Positions 55,907 through 64,000 of a stretch of DNA of 64,000 nucleotides are shown piece by piece. The notes under the pieces are model-generated. The model saw only the letters and a program-made list of their open reading frames with translations. It was not told where the DNA came from and made no database searches. Source of the DNA: Reticulitermes speratus (taxonomy: Eukaryota; Arthropoda; Insecta; Blattodea; Rhinotermitidae); NCBI GenBank assembly GCA_021186555.1, contig JAJKFL010000006.1:32671478-32735477 (forward strand), in the 5' to 3' direction. Numbering within the stretch: position 1 is the stretch's first letter; the number at the start of each line of letters is the position of its first letter. A program made the position numbers and the translations under genes.

Positions 55907-56186
55907 GGCCGTGCCATGGCTCAGGCGGTCAGTCGCCGGCCTCACCGCGGAGGCCCAGATTCGATCCCGGGTCGGTCCATGTGGGATTTGTGGTAGACAA
56001 AGTGGCACTGGGACAGGTTTTTCTCCGAGTACTTCGGTTTTCCCCTGTCAATTTCATTCCACCGGTGCTCCATTAAAATGAAAATTCAGAAAAAAACCTA
56101 TTCATCTTCCTCATAAGATTGCACAATACGCCTTCAAAGCTACGGTGTGTCCGTAGCATCTGTTGCAGGGCCCTTCAATAAAAAAT
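55907..56186 (+). mobile_element. SINE family B, full length
   Basis: Head CATGGCTCAGGCGGTCAGTC (box A) and CCAGATTCGATCCCGGGTC (box B), then CCATGTGGGATTTGTGG, GGCACTGGGACAGGTTTTTC, GAGTACTTCGGTTTTCCCC, TTCCACCGGTGCTCCATT, TGCACAATACGCC and GTAGCATCTGTTGCAGGG with an A-rich tail. CACGTT at 55901-55906 and 56187-56192 is a possible short target duplication. Confidence 0.9.
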
Positions 56187-56192
56187 CACGTT

Positions 56193-56815
56193 ATTTCAAG
56201 CGGTAACACGGCTGGCTTGTAGGTAATCGGGAGGTATCCACTTCATATCTCGACAGCGGTACCCGAGTCTCGTCAGTTCCTCCAAACAAATTACAGGAAA
56301 ACATTCTCATCTGGCACACTTGATGCTACATTAACATTAACATCAATATTCCCATCACGGCGTGCTATAATCAGCTGTGTCTGGCAGTGTTTTAACGCAT
56401 GATCACTGGTATAAGAAATACCATACAAGAGAAGCTCTAGCACATGCAATCCTACAGAAATTCTTCCAACATGGCAAGAACTCGGTTATTTACTGACTTA
56501 ACCCCACACACACATCGTAACTTAAAGCTGAAATTAAAAGAGTCAATAGGTAAAATGCCAATTCTCTTCCTTTGTCAATAAGGAAGACAAAGAAACTTAA
56601 CTGTGCTTGGTTACGCGAAAGACATTCCGCAAATATCACTAGTATCCATGGGCACTGATTACTCCACATAAGTCGTGGGTGAGATGAAGTTCCAACTACA
56701 ATATCTCAGTCAATACAGTCACTCGCTGTTATTTCCGACGCGCATATCGACAGTCACTCTTCAAGCTGAAAAGACATCTTTCCCGAAGACCACGAAACTC
56801 ATACACAATATCAAG
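56193..56815. other. Unassigned spacer between two SINE B copies
   Basis: No gene recognised; the two flanking SINEs are in the same orientation. Confidence 0.4.
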
Positions 56816-56824
56816 GTCAAAACT

Positions 56825-57115
56825 TGTTCGTGCCATGGCTCAGGCGGTTAGTCGCAGGGCCTCTCACCGCGGACGCCCGGGTTCGATACCGGGTCAGCCC
56901 ATGTGGGATTTGTGGTGGACAAAGTGGCACTGGGACAGGTTCTTCCACGAGTACTTCGGTTTTCCCCCTGTCAATTTCATTCCACCGGTGCTCTATTACA
57001 CGGAAAAACGAAAAAAACTAAACATCATTATCACAGGGTTGCACAATACGCCTCAGGACTGTGGTGCGTCCGTAGCATCTGCTGCGGGTCTCTTCACCCC
57101 CCGCCCAAAAAAAAA
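56825..57115 (+). mobile_element. SINE family B, full length, 9-bp target duplication
   Basis: GTCAAAACT occurs at 56816-56824 and 57116-57124. It has the same landmarks as the copy at 55907, with GGTTCGATACCGGGTC as box B, and it ends in C- and A-rich sequence (CACCCCCCGCCC, A9). The different target duplication shows it inserted independently of the copy 0.9 kb upstream and was not tandemly duplicated from it. Confidence 0.92.
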
Positions 57116-57124
57116 GTCAAAACT

Positions 57125-58336
57125 ATAAGAAAGTTTACAAGTTCAACTTTTCATCGAAAGAATGTAACTCATTCAACATTTAACACAGCATATTGTCAAA
57201 CAACAACACAGCACAGCCGTATAACAGCAATACCACACCAACGTCAACCTTCTTTCCGCTTCGTGCATTTAACTACAATAAAACAAGTGCCTAGTTATAT
57301 AATGTCGATTGCGAAACTCAGTAATTAGAATTACCCAATTCGAAGCCCGCGGATGTAACACCTGCAAATCACTGGGCACAAATCTACTGATACAGCAATG
57401 TCACTGCAGTTCCAACATTCTCAGCCTGTAAAACAAAACTTCATAGAAGTTACCCAATCTCATGCAGCAGTTTGCAATACACTTTCACAATAAGCTCAGA
57501 CAGACCTACAAATTTTATGGTCCACATATCAGCCTGTGTTACGAAACTACACTCACTGCAACAGCGACGACGCAGTCATGCCTTTCGGCGCCGTTTATCG
57601 CACCATCTGTTTCATTCTGAAATGAAATCACTTAATACATAAACACACGACAACCAGCGCCCGCTGTCGTCTTCTGATCCTACTCGAAACTACTACCACT
57701 CTGGTTACTAAAATACATACATAAGTACAAGCTTTAGACTTCCACGCCTATATTTGATAAATGACTCCCAACTACAGAGCATCATAGCATCCATGGTAAG
57801 AAATCATTTCATCACTAGCTGCAAGGAAAGAGAAAAATAACGAAAAAGTCCTTCATGAGACGTGAGTCAGAATTCGCATAAGATACCCACTGCCCCATAA
57901 AAATTTGCGTTACTTGATAAAATTAAACGTTAGTCTATACGTAAAATCACGTTAATTTCAAACAGATCAGTAGTAACACGCTCTGTTGATAGACAACGCC
58001 GATACATAAGGGAATACATAAATTCCCAACAAGTACCAAAATTCGTCTATAACTGTCAACCTTGCTAACGCTATTAACAGTACAACATTTTTGACACCGA
58101 TCCTACAGACTTCTACCCAAACTAGATCATCTTCACTTCTTCAGGGACTTCTTATGCATACATATGGAAACTATGGACTTACATATTTCGGTTAAATCGT
58201 ATTTTAAAAATCGCACACTAATTACAAAATTAAGTAGGCAATATATCAACATTCCAAAAACTGTCTTGACATTATTCCTTCAACTAATCATCTTAATTCA
58301 AAGTGTCGCCTGTCTGTCTATATATACAACAATATA
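57125..58336. other. Unassigned stretch
   Basis: No gene, SINE or transposon end recognised. Confidence 0.4.
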
Positions 58337-58346
58337 AATTAAATTC

Positions 58347-58448
58347 GCCGATCCCATTGGCCGTGCGGTCTAAGGCGTGGGTCAGCGACTGCTCGTTTAC
58401 TCGGACTGTGGGGTCGAATCCCACTGGGGGCATGGTGTCTGTCTCTTG

Positions 58449-58491
<43 letters not shown>

Positions 58492-58638
58492 AGGTAGAGG
58501 TCTCTGCGTCGGGCTGATCACTCGTGCCGAGGAGTCCTACCGAGTGCGGTGTGTCTAAAATGAGTGTGATCGCGAAGCCTCGTAAGAGGAGGCCATGACC
58601 CGAATACGAGCCGAGGCGCCACAGGAGAAAAAAAAAAG
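58347..58638 (+). mobile_element. SINE family A with internal GT microsatellite
   Basis: AATTAAATTC at 58337-58346 and 58639-58648 is a perfect 10-bp target duplication. The head has GGCCGTGCGGTCTAAGGCG (box A) and TGGGGTCGAATCCCACTGG (box B). A (GT)20 run at 58451-58490 replaces the short GTGTTGTGTGTTGTC stretch of other copies. The body resumes with CAGGTAGAGGTCTCTGCG and ends with an A10 tail. Confidence 0.92.
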
Positions 58639-58648
58639 AATTAAATTC

Positions 58649-59622
58649 TAGGAACAGTCTTTACATACAGAGGCAACACAGGATACGATGTCAAGATTAA
58701 GGAATTATGTCAAGAACACTTCAGAATCTCAATTTATTAATTAACTTCATATAACTTATTTAAACAAAATCTTGCGCGAATATGTAAGCCAACAATCCTT
58801 GCGTACACAAGATTCGTCTGAGGACGACATAGTTTGGGTCGCAGCATGAAGTGCAAATGACGAAAATGTTGTAATGATGTGTCAATAACATTATTACAGA
58901 GATGTATTTGACAGCTGTAAACAAACTTCATATGATTATGCAACACAAAAGCAAAGGCTCCCACTAGTAGGCCCTAAGCTATATGGATTACGCTGACACA
59001 CTTCACGACAGCACATATGTTGATATTTAGTGGAACAAATTACTGTCATGTTACAATCAGATCCTGACAACCGCTCTATTCAATCTAAACGAGCGTTCAT
59101 CGTGTCGAGCCACATCTGACTGAACTGCCAAGGGAAGACGTAATGAACACAACAGTCAACCAACGTCTCTTCAAATACGATAAAAACATCTGGTCTAAAA
59201 AAAAGAAGCGCAATCAAGCAGCCCTGCATGTAATGCGTATGATTTTTATTATGAAGGTCGTTCCGGTTATTCTTAGCTTTCCCCATCTCCCTCTTCTTGC
59301 TCCACAAGGTTCCCAGATAGCACACTAAAACCTGCTTAGAACAAAATCCCAAGTGACCTGAAAACGTTCCCGCTTCACGCAGTTTCACGTTAAACACAGC
59401 TCTGTTTACTGGCAGATAATGGAGGTGTTCCGACTGGAAGTCATAAGCCTGTTCCACAGACTAGTGAAGTTACAAATCTGGTGTCGTTCACAGCACATTT
59501 ACGTAACACGCATTTACATTGCAACATGTAACTGAGGAGCTGGGTTAGCATGATGGACACGTGCACTGATGATCACACGGTCGACTCCTAAACAAATGAG
59601 GATTTTCATTGCTTGAAAACAC
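58649..59622. other. Unassigned stretch
   Basis: Near 58807-58845 GUCUGAGGAC-type sequence faintly recalls the hammerhead-like core, but GAAA is missing. Around 59540-59590 tRNA-like boxes are suggested but not convincing. No gene recognised. Confidence 0.4.
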
Positions 59623-59722
59623 TTTACTACTACTACTACTACTACTACACTACTACTACTACTACTACTACCACTATATTAATACTACTACCACTATTAC
59701 TACCACCACCACTACCACCACA
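59623..59722 (+). repeat. TAC/ACC trinucleotide microsatellite
   Basis: About 30 CTA/TAC-type units, breaking down into ACCACCACTACCACC toward the right. It is imperfect, suggesting an ageing microsatellite. Confidence 0.92.
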
Positions 59723-59909
59723 AAATTTTCTTTTTGAGAATTTATTGCTTAAGCAGGTTTGTCTATATCAAAACTGTCAGACATAACCTCAAACAATCTC
59801 ACCATAACCATGTTTGTTAACTGCTGATTCATACAAAATACAGCACACAGGATTTCCACCTCCACAACATTCTCATATGCCTGACTCCAGCAGTTATTAC
59901 TTATCGCCA

Positions 59910-60213
59910 AGAGGGTAAAGTTGACCCTGTGTTTAATACGCACAACGCCATGAAGGCATATAGGCAAGCGGAGGTATAGATCCACGCATTCTTAACCTCG
60001 GCACTAGATTGAGGTGAGTTGTCAGATTCACGCCCCGGCTGATTTACCCCCTCCCAAAGAAAGAGCCCCTGGCACCCATTAAATTGGCAGATGGGTGTGC
60101 CCCGGAATTCATCTGGACACTCTAAAGAAGACAAAGATGCTTTGCCCTACTGGGAATCGAAATCCGATACCTCCGTTATCCAGCCCATACGCTTGTCACT
60201 ATACCAACCAACC
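59910..60213 (-). mobile_element. SINE family C, full length, 8-bp target duplication
   Basis: TATCGCCA at 59902-59909 and 60214-60221. The left end GAGGGTAAAGTTGACCC is the tail complement, followed by GCCATGAAGGCATATAGG, CGCATTCTTAACCTCGG, GTGAGTTGTCAGATTCACGC and GGTGTGCCCCGGAATTC. The head has TACTGGGAATCGAAATCC (box B complement) and GTCACTATACCAACCAACC (box A complement). Confidence 0.88.
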
Positions 60214-60221
60214 TATCGCCA

Positions 60222-60511
60222 TAAAAACAGATACTTAAAATACAGTTAGTTCACGTGTACGCCATGTATCATTCTGTGGATGAATTCCAGTGGCATGACG
60301 TTCGTATCACCGTTCGTGAAAATCGACCAACTGGTAAAAAACTGAAGAGGGGGGATAAGGGGGCACTCACAGGGCGATAACACATGGTAATCTCACAGCC
60401 TACTTCTTATCCTTCGGGACAGAGGTTCGCCACACATATTGTACATCACACTCCGCACATATCTGTGTGTTTATGATGCGAATCAAAGTCAATATCGAGG
60501 TATGTACAATG
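60222..60511. other. Unassigned stretch
   Basis: No gene recognised; it ends in the left target duplication of the next element. Confidence 0.4.
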
Positions 60512-60519
60512 ACACCAGG

Positions 60520-60910
60520 CACGTGCGCAACCAGAATTTTTCCTGGGGGGGGGGGGGGGCTGACCTTGACGCAATATATAATTTGTTTGATTTTAAAAAT
60601 TATGTTATAAACATGTACGTACAAGATAACACTGTCTGCAACTGCATTTATATGCATACGAATATAACTACATTTTCCATGACTCAATCACAGTGTCGTA
60701 CCTTCTTGTTTCTTTTTAATTTTATTAATTTATTTTTCAAAATTCTAATGTACTAGTCATCCGCCGATTTCAGTGGCTGATTTCGGTTGAAGGATAAATC
60801 ACGTAAAACTTTTGATACAATATCTACAAAATCTGTGTTTTTTAAATTTCGGGTTGGCGGGTTCGGGGGTGGGGGCTGCAGCCCGGCAGCCCCCCTTGGG
60901 TGCGCCCCTG
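60520..60910. mobile_element. hAT-type miniature element with 15-G tract
   Basis: ACACCAGG is repeated exactly at 60512-60519 and 60911-60918. The ends CACGTGCGCAACC and the inverse of CAGGGGCGCACCC agree at most positions. Inside are a run of 15 G (60545-60559) near the left end and CAGCCCGGCAGCCCCCC near the right. No transposase frame is present. Confidence 0.8.
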
Positions 60911-60918
60911 ACACCAGG

Positions 60919-61681
60919 CCTGGTGTTCCGTATCTGTAGCCAGGGATACACAGACAGGCCTACGTACTAAACGGTAGGCTGTGAATACGAGGCATGAAAT
61001 ACGAAATGACTTTATACACTGCTAAGCGTAATTCGTTGAGCGTTTGGTAGTAAACTTGACATTCTGACGACTCTCCTGTAGATGCAAAAGTACAGCCGCA
61101 GTCCAAATCTCAGCTCAGTTCACCATTCTGACGGCAGGAAAAACACTCCACCGCCGTACCCATACTCGAGACTAATGACGATGCTAATGACCATCGCTGA
61201 TAAAAATCTTTAAGAACTGGGGGACGCATCTCTGCGATACGTATCAGCGTATTACTTCCAAATTATACAGAAGGTCATGAGAAAATGCACTAATATACAG
61301 GTACACCTCGGTGAAGGGACAGAAGAAGGGGTGGGAAACAAGTGTTCAAATGTAAACGGGCCTATATCTTACACAACTTTAATTTTCCGTTGGAATTCTA
61401 TGTGTGTGCTAATAACAAAAATGAATTAAGTACATTCTAATGGGATATTCGTACAGCAGCATCTCGATAGTTCCAGGGGAAGGGCACCGAGGTTGCCTCA
61501 AATTACCGAAAATCTCGGACTACACGGATTACGACAATTTACAACATACAATTACGTATATAGTATGATACACACATTATATTGATACGTACTGTAAATG
61601 TAACACTGTATTAGAATACCAATGTACACAACAGTACAGCAGTCAAACAATAACAAACAGTTTTTCCTGTCCACGCAGTGA
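60919..61681. other. Unassigned stretch
   Basis: No gene, SINE or transposon end recognised. Confidence 0.4.
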
Positions 61682-61833
61682 AGACATATATGAGGAATAC
61701 AGGTATAACTCCACTCATTCTTAACCTCGGCACTAGATGGAGGTAAATGGTTAACTTCACGCCCCAACCGCCTTACCCACGAAAAAGAAGGCTGGTACCC
61801 ATCGAATAGGACGCTCGATAGGCCCCAGAGATC
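61682..61833 (-). mobile_element. SINE family C, 5'-truncated
   Basis: ACTCCACTCATTCTTAACC, CGGCACTAGATGGAGG, ACGCCCCAACCGCCTTACCC and ATCGAATAGGACGCTCG follow the family order. It stops after GGCCCCAGAG without the tRNA-like head, and the 3' tail is also missing. Confidence 0.8.
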
Positions 61834-64000
61834 AAAACCTTCCCTCTAATTTATAACGCAAAAGAAAGGCTTTAAGGCTAGTTCTCCACGGAAATTATTA
61901 TCGCTTCTTTCCTGCAAAATCACGTCATCTTTTCAGGCGCAGAACATCAGTCGGGGTTGCCTCTTTTGGCTGCTCTATGTAGCGTACATACACACCTCAA
62001 CTGAATTCTGCATGCAACACAGAACTTACCTTTACTACAGCGCATCAGCTCGGAAGAAACGGAGCCTCCAACAATCTGGCCTCGGAGAATCGAGACTGCA
62101 CTGTGTATAGTTGACCACCTGCATGCATTCTTCCACAGCACTGACGTTACTTTAAACATTTAGTACTGAACTGTTGTATCAGAAATGAACACTAAACACT
62201 ACGAACTTGACAGCGGCACATGTATAATCGAAGGTACGTTTTCCCAATTATGTCTTCACATATACGCCACATAAAAAAGTGTTGCACATAAATACTGTAA
62301 TCTTAATTAAATTATGTTTCATGTGAAGTGACAATTATAACACGCGCTGTATTAAGAAAAGTGATGTCTATTTTAGCTTCAGGTAAAACACAACCCATAA
62401 CCACAATCAATCTCAGAATATTATCTCTTGGGTTCTTTGACAATGTAGGTTCTCTATTCAAGCGTTTCGGATAAACCTGCTGCCTCCATCTTCTGGGTAA
62501 CTGAATTTGGTTCAGGTGTAACCTAAACTGAGTGGGGAAAGGAAATGTGTCGAAACATGTTCTCTCCCCAGCATACCATCATCTGAGCAATACCAGCCAT
62601 GAAAACATGCGAACTTATAAAATCAAAGGCGATCAACAATTTTTTCGTTTGGATAAAACTTAATTAAAATCCATCCCGTTGTATGGGAGATGAAACGTCT
62701 GGACGAACCGACAGACACAAGATTTACAGCATGTGTTACGTGGACGGAACATCCACTCGTTGGACAGTCATCAGATCCTTTTAGAGTGACCAACAGAATT
62801 TCAAAAACGTATCACGAGAAACTGAGCCTTCAGATTAGCTTGGAGTTCTCATGAACACGACCCAAACGCTACACGCGTATTTGGGATCTCTTTAAACATT
62901 GTCACTGACACGAATGGTACAGGCACAACTCACAATGACTCTTACGGCAAAGAGAGTAAGCCAAGGTACCACTGTTTTATGCAAACTTCATTTCATCGTC
63001 ATTTATACTGTTTCATCACAACCGTTTTACGTTTAGATTCTTTAATATAAAACAGTTCACTTATATTAGTGTCGCGGAGATTTCATGCGGTAATTCTGCA
63101 ATTGCTAGAATGTTTAGTGCGGCATTCTGCTATCGACCGCGCCATTGCACTTCCACCTACGGCTAAACAGAATGCATTCTTCTTGATCACGTTCTTTTAT
63201 TTGCTCAGCTGAACATCCTTCATAAATTCTATTTACAACTGCAGAAGGTGGCAATTTTATTTATACCCAACCCGAATACGCCTTGTATTTACAGAAATGT
63301 CACTTTCCTCCTGGAATGAATAATCTTTTAAAGCTTGCCGTTCCTTTGTATGATATGCGCGGGGCCAGATGGCCAGCTACAGTCCCCTGCAAGCAAGAGC
63401 GGTTCCAGTCGATGTAAACGGACCAACAGGCTACTTTCTTCACTGCGTCTCAAATTACTTGCCGATGACATTACAACTACACATTATGTGCCGCTGAATG
63501 GTAGGATAATTGCGACAAGAAGCGGCTGTGACACGATCCAAGAACCTGTCAGGACACCTGAGGAAAATCATGAAGAATTTAAGTCAGCATGGCCGATCCC
63601 ATGGCCAAGGTGCAATACTTTATATTATCGACCAGAATACTGCATTTCGAGGGGGTGTGTATTTCGGCGTCGAAGGATCAAAGGGCGGCGAACCGAAGAG
63701 GAAATGTCAGGATATATTGAAAAAAATTCAATCGAAGTTTCAGCCATGACAAACAGCCTCTCCGAGACTATGAAAGCCAAGACAAACTGAGCAAAATCGC
63801 CCGGTTCAAGTAACACCTACTTGCTTAAGCAATAATGCACGCAAAATATCAATATTTCATATCGCTATGCCTTCAGTCCTGTTACCTTCCCTCTCAGCGT
63901 TTCCCACGTACCCCCTTTCTGTGTTACCGAATTGTCATCCGAAATGTTTTTCCGACAGGGAAGCAAAAACTAAAAATCTTCTCGGGAGATCAGCAGTGTA
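61834..64000. other. Unassigned stretch to the window end
   Basis: A worn hammerhead-like motif may lie at 62461-62500 (minus: AGAAGA, imperfect stem II, GAAACG). The 151-codon plus-strand frame 63335-63790 is the longest non-transposon frame in the window outside satellite sequence, but it has no domain I recognise and overlaps an equally plausible frame, so I do not call it a gene. A downstream exon beyond the window cannot be excluded. Confidence 0.4.

Noticed and set aside
12082-58638. tRNA genes suggested by intact box A and box B sequences
   Set aside because: Each such head is followed by a family-specific SINE body and several are flanked by target duplications; none stands alone as a foldable tRNA gene with its own terminator.
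58797-58860. Another hammerhead-like motif
   Set aside because: CUGAGGA and a possible stem II are present, but the GAAA element and stem III/I are missing, so it cannot be told from chance.
63335-63790. 151-codon plus-strand frame as a host gene
   Set aside because: Composition is unremarkable, an overlapping frame is also open, and no known motif is visible; transcript evidence would be needed.

Overview
This window looks like repeat-dominated nuclear DNA from an invertebrate, most likely an insect. The evidence is the AT-rich background, two mariner-type DNA transposons with TA target duplications, hAT-type miniature elements with 8-bp duplications, at least four families of tRNA-derived SINEs, two tandem satellites, and no bacterial gene organisation. 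From memory only, the pseudo-peptides read through the SINEs and through one other dispersed repeat (for example ...[12 protein letters not shown]...) resemble those in automatic gene predictions from cockroaches, termites and related insects. I could not check this. No host protein-coding exon, rRNA or stand-alone functional tRNA gene could be supported in the 64 kb; intronic or intergenic DNA is the natural reading.

Layout. 1-5 kb: degraded copies of the FPAFYGT-type repeat, one interrupted by a small hAT-like insertion. 5.8-9.1 kb: two foldback elements with 13-bp target duplications. 10-17 kb: diverged SINEs, a solo and a paired foldback-type terminus, and a short hairpin. 18.6-24 kb: a clean hAT MITE, a full-length mariner with an uninterrupted 353-codon transposase, a SINE, and an internally deleted second mariner. 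24.5-27 kb: a SINE inserted in another SINE, then about 26 copies of a 47-bp satellite. 28-48 kb: scattered SINEs, a perfect 95-bp-arm palindromic element at 35.4 kb, microsatellites and unassigned DNA. 49.6-50.2 kb: a 52-bp satellite. 50.6-61 kb: more SINEs, a GC-rich palindrome, a 415-bp foldback element, a second hAT MITE and a SINE-born GT microsatellite. 61-64 kb: a SINE fragment and unassigned DNA.

The most interesting system is a family of foldback elements at 5.8, 8.5, 13.0, 13.9, 35.4 and 54.2 kb, with truncated or worn relatives elsewhere. Several carry, in one or both arms, a motif matching a minimal hammerhead ribozyme: CUGANGA, a stem II hairpin, GAAA, a two-base-pair stem III ending in UA or UC, and a short closing stem I. 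One extra nucleotide follows the core. Four copies have 12-13-bp target duplications, and three of these have a one-sided extension of 33-36 nt outside the inverted pair. These traits are known from Penelope-like retroelements, whose terminal repeats carry hammerhead motifs, so I interpret the family as non-autonomous Penelope-related elements. No Penelope reverse transcriptase is visible here, so the mobilising enzyme would have to be encoded elsewhere.

The transposons do not form a pathway. They are layers of insertion whose order can partly be read: SINE into SINE at 24.7 kb, hAT-like element into a dispersed repeat at 4.6 kb, and mariner beside a SINE at 22.95 kb.
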